NCBI GenBank assembly: GCA_900754695.1
Contig: CAAEDU010000117.1
Coordinates: 1-9,307, forward strand
Origin: Clostridia bacterium
Lineage (GTDB): Bacteria > Bacillota > Clostridia > Christensenellales > CAG-917
Reading direction: 5' to 3'
Length of the DNA: 9,307 nt
A program made the position numbers and the translations under genes. The notes under the pieces were generated by a model. It was not told the DNA's origin. It made no database searches and was given only the letters and a program-made list of their open reading frames with translations. Shown one piece after another: positions 1 to 5,333 of the stretch (positions are counted from its first letter, which is position 1; every line of letters begins with the position of its first letter).

Positions 1-28
1 CACGGGGGAGGAAAGCCCGAATGGGGCT

Positions 29-56
29 CCCCGCAAAATGCATGCATTTTGTGGGG
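29..56. repeat. 28-nt near-perfect palindrome
   Basis: Positions 29-42 pair with 43-56; all 14 pairs form, with one G:T wobble (33/52). The centre is AAAATGCATGCATTTT, flanked by CCCC/GGGG. A competing hairpin uses 5-10 (GGGGAG) with 27-32 (CTCCCC). There is no T-run after it, so it is not a standard terminator. It could be a palindromic intergenic repeat or a protein-binding site. The structure is seen directly; its role is unknown. Confidence 0.6.
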
Positions 57-92
57 TCCCCGGGTTGGAGGGGGAATTCTAACTCCCCGCGA

Positions 93-158
93 GACGAACA
101 GTCTATTCGGAGCGTGCTTGAGCACGACGAATAGCTTATTCGAGGTGTGCTTGAATAC
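93..158. repeat. Two-copy 33-bp tandem repeat with paired mini-hairpins
   Basis: Unit 1 (93-125) and unit 2 (126-158) match at 25 of 33 positions, and all eight differences are transitions. Each unit holds a CGAAYA...TATTCG stem (128-133 with 137-142 is perfect; 95-100 with 104-109 has one mismatch) followed by a GTGC-TTGA-type stem (113-117 with 122-126 is perfect; the second copy is weaker and relies on a G:T pair). An open reading frame of 104 codons crosses the region (49-363), but it also runs through two terminator hairpins and has no good ribosome binding site, so I treat this as non-coding repeat DNA. Confidence 0.6.
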
Positions 159-201
159 GACTAAAACTCCCGCACGCAAAAAAAGCGCGCGTTCCGACAG
201 T

Positions 202-230
202 GACCCCGCCTCGTTGAGGCGGGGTCTTCT
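202..230 (+). terminator. GC-rich hairpin, probable terminator
   Basis: An 11-bp perfect stem (202-212 with 216-226), loop GTT, is followed by TTCT ATTA. The T-tract is short, so it is a moderate terminator for a rightward transcript entering from outside the window. It stands just before the bidirectional hairpin at 236-263, giving a tandem arrangement. Confidence 0.55.
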
Positions 231-235
231 ATTAC

Positions 236-263
236 AAAAAGCGCGCCGGCGGGCGCGCTTTTT
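236..263. terminator. Bidirectional rho-independent terminator
   Basis: AAAAAGCGCGCC (236-247) pairs with GGCGCGCTTTTT-type sequence (252-263): a 12-bp stem with a 4-nt loop, A-run on the left and T-run on the right. It therefore terminates in both directions. For the minus strand it lies 97 nt beyond the stop codon of the kinase gene at 360 and is the likely end of that transcript; for the plus strand it backs up the hairpin at 202-226. Confidence 0.8.
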
Positions 264-359
264 GGGGTGGATCTGTGTGATGTTATTGTGCGGTTTTTCG
301 CGTGCTTTTGTGCTACCGCGGTGTCGGATGTTTTCTCGGTTTTTGACGGAAAACGTGGT

Positions 360-1226
360 TTAGCGATACACTTTGAGCACGTTATGCACAACTTTGCAGG
401 GGAGCACCTTGTCGTCGATGACTTCGCCGTCCAGTTCGATCTTGCCGTCGTCCAGCACTTCCACCGTGACTTCCTTGGCGGAGTAGACCTCGGTGTAATC
501 CTTCTTGACGTGTTTGCCGGTGAGGAAGCCGGGCAGCTCGATGGGGATGCGGCTCTTCTTCATCTCGTTGACGATGACGACGGAGAGGAGCCCGTCATCC
601 ACCTTGGCGTCGGGGCAGATGGGCATCCCGCCGCCTATGCAGGTGCCGTTGCCCACGCCGATCATGAACACGCTCTTGTCCATGGTCTTGCCGTCGATGG
701 TGAGGCGGAGCTTGTGCCATTTGACGTGCGCGAGGGTGTCGAAGAGGGAGGCGTAATATTTCACCTTGCCGTGGAATGCCTTCATGTTGGCATAGCGGAT
801 GAGGACGTCCACATCCATGCCCGCGCCCGCGACGTTGAGGCATCTGCGGGTGCCCACGTCGATGTAGTCGATATATCCGACGTTGCCTTTCAGGATGAGT
901 TCCACCGCGTCCTTGACCTTCTTGGGGTGCTTGGACGCGCGGATGAAGTCGTTGCCCGTGCCGCAGGCGACTATGCCGAGGGTGACATTGTCAAAGTTCA
1001 CGATGCCGTTCAGCACCTCGTTGAAGGAGCCGTCTCCGCCCATGACGATGAGCTTGGTGTCGGGTTTTGCGGAGAGTTCGCGCGCGAGCACGGTGGCGTG
1101 ACCCGCGTACTCGGTGTTGTGCACTTTATATTCTTCGCCGTGCTCTTTGAGGAGCTTTTCCACGGTTTTGAGTGCCTTCAGGCTCTTCCCCTTGCCGCCC
1201 TTAGGATTGATGATTATGTCGAACAT
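360..1226 (-). CDS. Diacylglycerol/lipid kinase family protein (DagK/YegS-like)
   Basis: A 288-aa ATP-dependent lipid kinase of the DAGK_cat (PF00781) / YegS-DgkB superfamily, expected to phosphorylate diacylglycerol or a related membrane lipid at the inner face of the membrane. Seen: N-terminal INPKGGKGKS (6-15), the nucleotide-binding GGDG (63-66) in VMGGDGSFNEVLNG, GTGNDF (89-94), a glycine-rich GNGTCIGGGM segment (192-201), DGLLSVVIV (211-219) and a C-terminal ELDGE (264-268), whose Glu matches the proposed general base of DgkB-type enzymes. The length is normal for the family and there is no signal peptide or membrane segment. The start is the ATG at 1226: it has GGAGG (1235-1239) 8 nt upstream, and a near-consensus promoter lies at 1261-1289. 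A longer in-frame ATG at 1307 is upstream of that promoter and adds 27 non-conserved residues, so it is rejected. Monocistronic, divergent from the deacylase. Whether it is the undecaprenol-recycling, DAG or other lipid kinase cannot be told. Confidence 0.93.
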   Translation of the reverse strand: MFDIIINPKGGKGKSLKALKTVEKLLKEHGEEYKVHNTEYAGHATVLARELSAKPDTKLIVMGGDGSFNEVLNGIVNFDNVTLGIVACGTGNDFIRASKHPKKVKDAVELILKGNVGYIDYIDVGTRRCLNVAGAGMDVDVLIRYANMKAFHGKVKYYASLFDTLAHVKWHKLRLTIDGKTMDKSVFMIGVGNGTCIGGGMPICPDAKVDDGLLSVVIVNEMKKSRIPIELPGFLTGKHVKKDYTEVYSAKEVTVEVLDDGKIELDGEVIDDKVLPCKVVHNVLKVYR

Positions 1227-1260
1227 TGACACATCCTCCGTTTTGTATGGATTTGAAAAC

Positions 1261-1289
1261 ATTTTATCCTGTCGGTCGAAAACTGTCAA
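1261..1289 (-). promoter_or_regulatory. Sigma-70/SigA-type promoter of the lipid kinase gene
   Basis: Read on the minus strand: TTGACA (1284-1289), a 17-bp spacer, then TAAAAT (1261-1266). The -35 is perfect, the -10 differs at one base and the spacing is optimal. Transcription would begin near 1254, giving a leader of about 28 nt that contains the GGAGG site. No riboswitch fits in so short a leader. Confidence 0.8.
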
Positions 1290-1368
1290 GCGTTGAACGA
1301 TTTTCATGCCGCTCTCATCTTCTCGCGCGAGGGGAAAAGAAATGAGGATAGCCTCTTTCTTTAAGTTG

Positions 1369-1492
1369 CCGAGGGCGCTATTTGGCGAATAACTGCGTCA
1401 AAGCCCTCCCGCCCTGCGAGTTATGTACGACTAAGTACGCCCTCTTGTGCGGGAGGGCTTTTCCTTGTTCTGCATCCGAATATCGCCCTCGG
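1369..1492. repeat. Nested stem-loop repeat element, copy A
   Basis: The outer stem pairs 1369-1377 with 1484-1492 (9 bp), then a C:T mismatch (1378/1483), then 1379-1385 with 1476-1482 (7 pairs, one G:T). A second stem pairs 1400-1412 with 1449-1461 (13 bp, perfect). At the centre GTAC (1425-1428) and GTAC (1435-1438) bracket GACTAA. Copy B at 7131-7248 has the same three-tier plan with the same C:T mismatch, similar single-stranded segments and a different but fully paired middle stem. It could be a palindromic mobile element (REPIN/MITE-like), a structured RNA or a DNA-binding locus. No transcript boundary is visible. Confidence 0.75.
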
Positions 1493-1535
1493 GCTCGATA
1501 GGGGGGGGGGATATTACCGCCGTCAACGAACGATT
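1493..1535. repeat. Degenerate right-arm repeat with a run of ten G
   Basis: After copy A comes GCTCGATA then ten G (1501-1510) and ATATTACCGCCGTCAACGAA (1511-1530). The latter resembles ATATCGCCGTCAGCGAA in the array after copy B, and CTCGATA-G-run resembles CTCGGCGAATAGGGG there (7377-7391). The right flank of both elements is therefore related. The region between copy A and the inverted repeat at 1567 has no gene. Confidence 0.45.
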
Positions 1536-1566
1536 TGAATGAGCTAAAGAGCCCGGCGAGACAAAA

Positions 1567-1635
1567 TTAAACAATTGGGGACGGGGCAAAAATGTCAAAA
1601 TTTTAAACAATTTTGCCCCGTCCCCAATTGTTTAA
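1567..1635. mobile_element. 69-bp palindromic MITE-like element
   Basis: Arms 1567-1591 and 1611-1635 are perfect 25-bp inverted repeats containing GGGGACGGGGC, with a 19-nt AT-rich spacer that itself contains AAAATTTT. No transposase is in the window. The arms and length fit a non-autonomous palindromic element; G-rich palindromes of this type are mobilised by REP-associated Y1 transposases in some bacteria, but that link is inference. It lies about 50 bp upstream of the proposed deacylase promoter and could fold into a strong hairpin if transcribed. Confidence 0.65.
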
Positions 1636-1680
1636 CGGGGAGGCGGAGTGTTAAGGTTTCGCGACAGAGCAAAACTTCTG

Positions 1681-1709
1681 TTGATTTTGCGCGCGTGTGA
1701 TGTTAATAT
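1681..1709 (+). promoter_or_regulatory. Probable promoter of the deacylase-symporter transcript
   Basis: TTGATT (1681-1686), 17-bp spacer, TAATAT (1704-1709). A second TAATAT at 1715-1720 forms, with ATATTA (1706-1711), a 6-bp inverted repeat over the -10 region, a possible operator. The local AT-richness contrasts with the GC-rich surroundings. The leader to the ATG at 1767 would be about 50 nt. Confidence 0.55.
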
Positions 1710-1766
1710 TATTTTAATATCGGCATTCGTTTGCGCGCCCACCGCGCACGCGGGAAAGGGGGGAGT

Positions 1767-3347
1767 ATGAAGATCCTGTTCAAAGGAGGCAATGTCATCG
1801 ACGGCACGGGGGCGCCCGTATTCAAGGGCGACGTCCTGGTGGACGGCGAGCGCATAGCGGCGGTCGGAGCGGACATCTCCGCGCAGGCGGACGAGGTGGT
1901 GGACTGCACGGGTCTCACCGTTGCGCCCGGGTTCATCGACGCGCACTCGCACAATGACTTTTTCTACGACTATGAGGACGCGGAGAAGTATTACGCGCCA
2001 TTCTTGAGGCAGGGCATCACCACTCAGGTGACGGGCAACTGCGGTTTCTCCCCCTTCGGAGTGGCGGCGGGGAGCAAGTTCAAGGACAAAGTGGGCGGAG
2101 GTCTCTTTCACGCCGTGAAGCCCGGCTCTTTCCGTGAGTTTGCGGAGCGCGCCGCGGGGAGGCTCTTTGTCAACATGATCCCGCTCGTCGGGCACGGCAC
2201 GACGAGGATAAGCATCTCGGGCTACGATCCCACGCCCCTCACCGAGGCGCAGATCGCGGAGGAGATGAAGCTGGTGGACGAGGCGATGGAGGGCGGCGCG
2301 TTCGGCGGCTCCTTCGGCTTTATGTATGAGCCCGGCATCTACTCCAAACACGATGAACTCGTTGCGTTCGCGAAGCGCATCGCCAAGTACGACGGCATCC
2401 TCACCGTGCATCCGCGCGCGTGCAGCAAGGTGGCGCTCGGCTATCCGCTGCTCTCCAAGCCGCACATCGAGCTCGCTCTCGACGAAGTGGTGGACATCAT
2501 GAAGGAGAGCGGGGTGCGGACGGAATACTCCCACCTCATCTTCGTGGGCAAGACCTCGTGGAAGAGCCTTGACCCCATGCTCGCCAAGTTCCACCGCCTG
2601 AACGACGAGGGCTGCCGCATCGCATACGACAACTATTCCTTCACCTACGGCGCGTCCGTCATCACGGTGGTGCTGCCGCCGTGGTATATGGCGCTCCCGG
2701 AGGCGGACCGCAAGAAGCCCTTCAACATGTTCAAGCTCAAGCTGATGACCAACATCACCAAGCTTGCGCTGGGGCTGGACTTCTGCGACTTCACGGTGGC
2801 GTATATCTCCGACGACCCCGCCCACAAGAAATATGAGGGCAAGACGGTGTCGGAGTGCGCGAAGGAGGAGGGGCTCTCCGACTTCGACATGTACATCAAG
2901 CTCGTCGATCTGAGCCGCGGGCAGGGGAGACTGTACCTCGGCAAATACTACAACGACGAGATTATAAACCGCCTCATGACGGACAGCCTCTCGGTGTTCA
3001 TGACGGACGCATGGGTGGAGGCGGCAGGCACTCAGAACGGCGCGGCGTACCAGGGCTTCCCCTATTTCCTCGTGCGCGCGAGGGAGCACGACATCCCCCT
3101 CGAGAGCGTCATACACAAGATGACGGGCAAGACGGCGGAACGCTTCTCGGTGAAAGAGCGCGGCACGCTCGCGGCGGGGAATTACGCGGACATCACGGTG
3201 TTCGACTACGCGGGAGTCAAGGTGGATCCCGCCGTCCCCGATTTCACTCCGCAGGGGATCAAGCACGTCTACGTCAACGGTACGGCGGCGGTGAAGGACG
3301 GGAGTTACCTCACGCAGCGCGCGGGCAAGCTGATCCTGAAAAAGTGA
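1767..3347 (+). CDS. N-acyl-D-amino-acid deacylase-like amidohydrolase
   Basis: A 526-aa cytoplasmic metal-dependent hydrolase of the amidohydrolase superfamily, D-aminoacylase branch; members remove the acyl group from N-acyl-D-amino acids. Seen: a beta-sandwich start (KGGNVIDGTGAPVFKGDVLV, 6-25), metal site DAHSHND (58-64; H60, H62), VTGNCGFS (88-95) with the family's bridging Cys C92, GHGTTR (142-147), GGSFGFMYEPG (180-190) where relatives have a Ser-Gly-Leu-x-Tyr-x-Pro-Gly pattern, HPRA (215-218) in place of the usual His-Met-Arg, YSHL (254-257; H256), MTDAW (412-416; candidate catalytic D414), and the C-terminal MTGKTAERFSVKERGTLAAG (452-471) with ADITVFD. The start at 1767 follows AAAGGGGGGAG; an ATG at 1731 would add 12 basic residues without a better site. 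First gene of a co-directional pair; the 67-bp gap to the symporter contains a small GCGGG/CCCGC hairpin (3364-3378) without a T-run. The substrate is uncertain because of the HPRA variant: a dipeptidase, hydantoinase-like or other acyl substrate is possible. Confidence 0.85.
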   Translation: MKILFKGGNVIDGTGAPVFKGDVLVDGERIAAVGADISAQADEVVDCTGLTVAPGFIDAHSHNDFFYDYEDAEKYYAPFLRQGITTQVTGNCGFSPFGVAAGSKFKDKVGGGLFHAVKPGSFREFAERAAGRLFVNMIPLVGHGTTRISISGYDPTPLTEAQIAEEMKLVDEAMEGGAFGGSFGFMYEPGIYSKHDELVAFAKRIAKYDGILTVHPRACSKVALGYPLLSKPHIELALDEVVDIMKESGVRTEYSHLIFVGKTSWKSLDPMLAKFHRLNDEGCRIAYDNYSFTYGASVITVVLPPWYMALPEADRKKPFNMFKLKLMTNITKLALGLDFCDFTVAYISDDPAHKKYEGKTVSECAKEEGLSDFDMYIKLVDLSRGQGRLYLGKYYNDEIINRLMTDSLSVFMTDAWVEAAGTQNGAAYQGFPYFLVRAREHDIPLESVIHKMTGKTAERFSVKERGTLAAGNYADITVFDYAGVKVDPAVPDFTPQGIKHVYVNGTAAVKDGSYLTQRAGKLILKK

Positions 3348-3414
3348 GCATTTTGCCCGAAAAGCGGGTTTATCCCGCCGAAATGTCGGATCAAACCTCG
3401 AAAGGGAGAGATAT

Positions 3415-5229
3415 ATGAAAGAGAAAGTCACCAAGTTGTTCTCCACGGTGAAAGCCATGTGGGACAAGCCGTTGGAAGGCAGGTTCCTCAACCTCAAAGA
3501 GATCCTGTCCTTCGGGATGTATTCGCTGGGCAACAGCTGGATCTACAACACGATCATGCTGGTCATCACCATCACCTACATCCCCTATTTCTACGGCATC
3601 GACGCCATCCACGGCTACACCATCTATATAGGCGGTTCGCTCATCAACATGTTCCTCGTCCCCCTCATCGGGCAGGCGATGGAGAAAAAGCGTACCAAGT
3701 GGGGCAGATACAAGCCGTACATCCTGTTCAGTCTTCCCCTGCTCGCGCTCTTCACCATGATGTCAATGTGGGCGCCGCAGTATTCTTCTAAGATCGACCG
3801 CGTCATCTATGCATATTGTTCCTGCGTGCCCGTCATCGCCATTTCGACGTTCGCCAACAATATGTATCAGACCATGCCCAACGTCATCACTCCCAACACC
3901 CAGGAGAGGGCGGACATCATGACGCCCATCGGGCTCATCGTCGGTTTTGCGCCCACCATCATGAACATCATCGTGGGTCCCATCCGCAGCGCGTTCATGG
4001 GGCAGGAGTACATTGCGATGCGCATCATCGGCGCCATTGCCGTGGTCATCGGCAGCCTTTGCGTGATGTTCATCCTGAAAGTCAAAGAGCGCGTCTACGA
4101 GCTTGAGGACAACAACCGCGAGCTCATCGAGGCGCAGGAAGCTGCCGCCCGTGCCGAAAGCGGCGAGGGCGGTGTAGCGGGCGAGATCGCGGAGTCGGAG
4201 ACCTCTCCCGCCGAGGTGAAGGCGGCGGAGGCGGAGACCGCGCGTGGGGACGCCGAGAAGCTCTCCTTTGCCGAGAGCATGAAGCTGCTCTTCAAAAACA
4301 AGCCTCTTTGGATCCTCTTTGCGGCGCTCGTCATAGGTTCCCTTCGCGAGTTCTGGATGCAGTTCCAGCCCCTCGCGATCCAGCTCCGTTTCGCGGCGAC
4401 GACCACGGAGGCACTCAACATCTCCGGCATACCCAACACGGTCATCGGCTTCGGCGTGACGGTGTCCATGCTCCTGCTCCCGTTCTGCACCCGCAAGCTC
4501 AACAAGAATTGGATCATCATCGTCTTCAGCTGCCTCTCGCTGCTGTCCACCGCGATCCTCGGCTTTGTAGGCTTCGAGAACATCCCGCAGGGCACGACGT
4601 CGGCGGTGGTGCTCACCCTCCTCTTCTTCCTTGCGCGCGTCAATCCGACCTACCTTCTCATCCCCGTCATGCTCGGCGACCTCGCGGACTATCAGCAATA
4701 TAAGACGGGCAGACGACTCGAGGGGCACATCCAGAACTTCATCATGGTCATCCCCGTGCTGATGTCCTTCGTCTTCATGCTCTGCGGCTGGGTGTGGCAG
4801 CAGGAGATCGGCTTCGAGCCCTCCAACTACACCGACATCGAAGTGGTGCCGCAATATCTGCAGGACATCGCCACCGAGTGGTTCACTGCGGCATTCCTGC
4901 TCTCTGCGGCGAGCATCCTCGGCATGATCGTCATCCTCATGTTCTATCCGCTTTCCAAGAAGAAGGTGGAGGAAGTGACGGCGGCGCTCCGCGGCGCGTC
5001 CGTCAATGCGGATGAGATGGGAGAGGGCGCCCTCAACTTTATGGCAGAGATGCGCGGCGAGAGCGACGCGGTCGAGGTCGCCGACAGCGAAGACGGTTCC
5101 GACGGTGCACCCGATGCGGACAGCGTGGCGGATACCTCCGCAAGCGCGCCCGACGTCGAGAGAGCGCCCGGAAGTGAGGACGAAAGCGGCGGCGGGACTT
5201 CCGATCGGCAGGAAGATAAAGAAGGATAA
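3415..5229 (+). CDS. GPH-family (MFS) sugar:cation symporter with acidic linker and tail
   Basis: A 604-aa integral membrane transporter of the glycoside-pentoside-hexuronide:cation symporter family (MelB/XylP/UidB relatives). Seen: about twelve hydrophobic spans starting near residue 30; the loop 2-3 signature GQAMEKKRTKWGRYKPYIL (86-104), equivalent to the Asp-Arg-Thr-x(3)-Trp-Gly-Arg region of the family; ERADIMTPIG (164-173); and the loop 10-11 motif GDLADYQQYKTGRRLEG (421-437). The central loop (about 224-284) is a charged Ala/Glu-rich linker, and residues 531-604 form a long Asp/Glu/Ser/Ala tail, so the protein is clearly longer than the usual 450-500 aa. The MelB sodium-site aspartates in helix II are not evident (SLGNSWIYN), which makes the coupling ion uncertain. 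Start 3415 has AAGGGAGA at 3402-3409. Lies 67 bp after the deacylase, with a terminator just behind it. Likely substrate is a glycoside or a product of neighbouring enzymes; a galactoside is suggested only by the GH35 gene. Confidence 0.9.
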   Translation: MKEKVTKLFSTVKAMWDKPLEGRFLNLKEILSFGMYSLGNSWIYNTIMLVITITYIPYFYGIDAIHGYTIYIGGSLINMFLVPLIGQAMEKKRTKWGRYKPYILFSLPLLALFTMMSMWAPQYSSKIDRVIYAYCSCVPVIAISTFANNMYQTMPNVITPNTQERADIMTPIGLIVGFAPTIMNIIVGPIRSAFMGQEYIAMRIIGAIAVVIGSLCVMFILKVKERVYELEDNNRELIEAQEAAARAESGEGGVAGEIAESETSPAEVKAAEAETARGDAEKLSFAESMKLLFKNKPLWILFAALVIGSLREFWMQFQPLAIQLRFAATTTEALNISGIPNTVIGFGVTVSMLLLPFCTRKLNKNWIIIVFSCLSLLSTAILGFVGFENIPQGTTSAVVLTLLFFLARVNPTYLLIPVMLGDLADYQQYKTGRRLEGHIQNFIMVIPVLMSFVFMLCGWVWQQEIGFEPSNYTDIEVVPQYLQDIATEWFTAAFLLSAASILGMIVILMFYPLSKKKVEEVTAALRGASVNADEMGEGALNFMAEMRGESDAVEVADSEDGSDGAPDADSVADTSASAPDVERAPGSEDESGGGTSDRQEDKEG

Positions 5230-5240
5230 GATCATATCTA

Positions 5241-5270
5241 AACGCGCCGCCTGCGGGCGGCGCGCGTTTT
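5241..5270 (+). terminator. Rho-independent terminator after the symporter
   Basis: CGCGCCGCC (5243-5251) pairs with 5256-5264 (9 bp, 4-nt loop), followed by CGTTTT. It starts 12 nt after the symporter stop codon. The T-tract is only four bases, so read-through into the beta-galactosidase gene is possible. Confidence 0.75.
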
Positions 5271-5275
5271 AGAGG

Positions 5276-5299
5276 GCGGATGCCAAGGGCTGCATCCGC
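5276..5299 (+). promoter_or_regulatory. Hairpin in the leader of the beta-galactosidase gene
   Basis: GCGGATGC (5276-5283) pairs with GCATCCGC (5292-5299) around an 8-nt loop, 34 nt before the GH35 start codon and 24 nt before its ribosome binding site. I see no convincing -35/-10 between 5230 and 5333, so the gene is probably reached by read-through of the preceding terminator; this hairpin may affect transcript stability or attenuation. Role inferred. Confidence 0.35.
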
Positions 5300-5333
5300 G
5301 TCACACCGCGCCGAGTGCGCGGGGGAGGTGAAA

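Noticed and set aside
267..1229. Long open frame on the plus strand opposite the lipid kinase gene.
   Set aside because: It mirrors the kinase gene in GC-rich DNA, crosses its terminal region and shows His/Val/Asp-rich composition with no domain; the minus-strand frame has family motifs, promoter and ribosome binding site.
1632..3533. Very long minus-strand open frame opposite the deacylase.
   Set aside because: Arg/His/Val-rich shadow translation; the plus frame carries all amidohydrolase motifs.
3763..5235. Long minus-strand open frame opposite the symporter.
   Set aside because: Composition is His/Asp/Glu/Arg-rich as expected for the complement of a membrane protein gene; no domain and no start signal.
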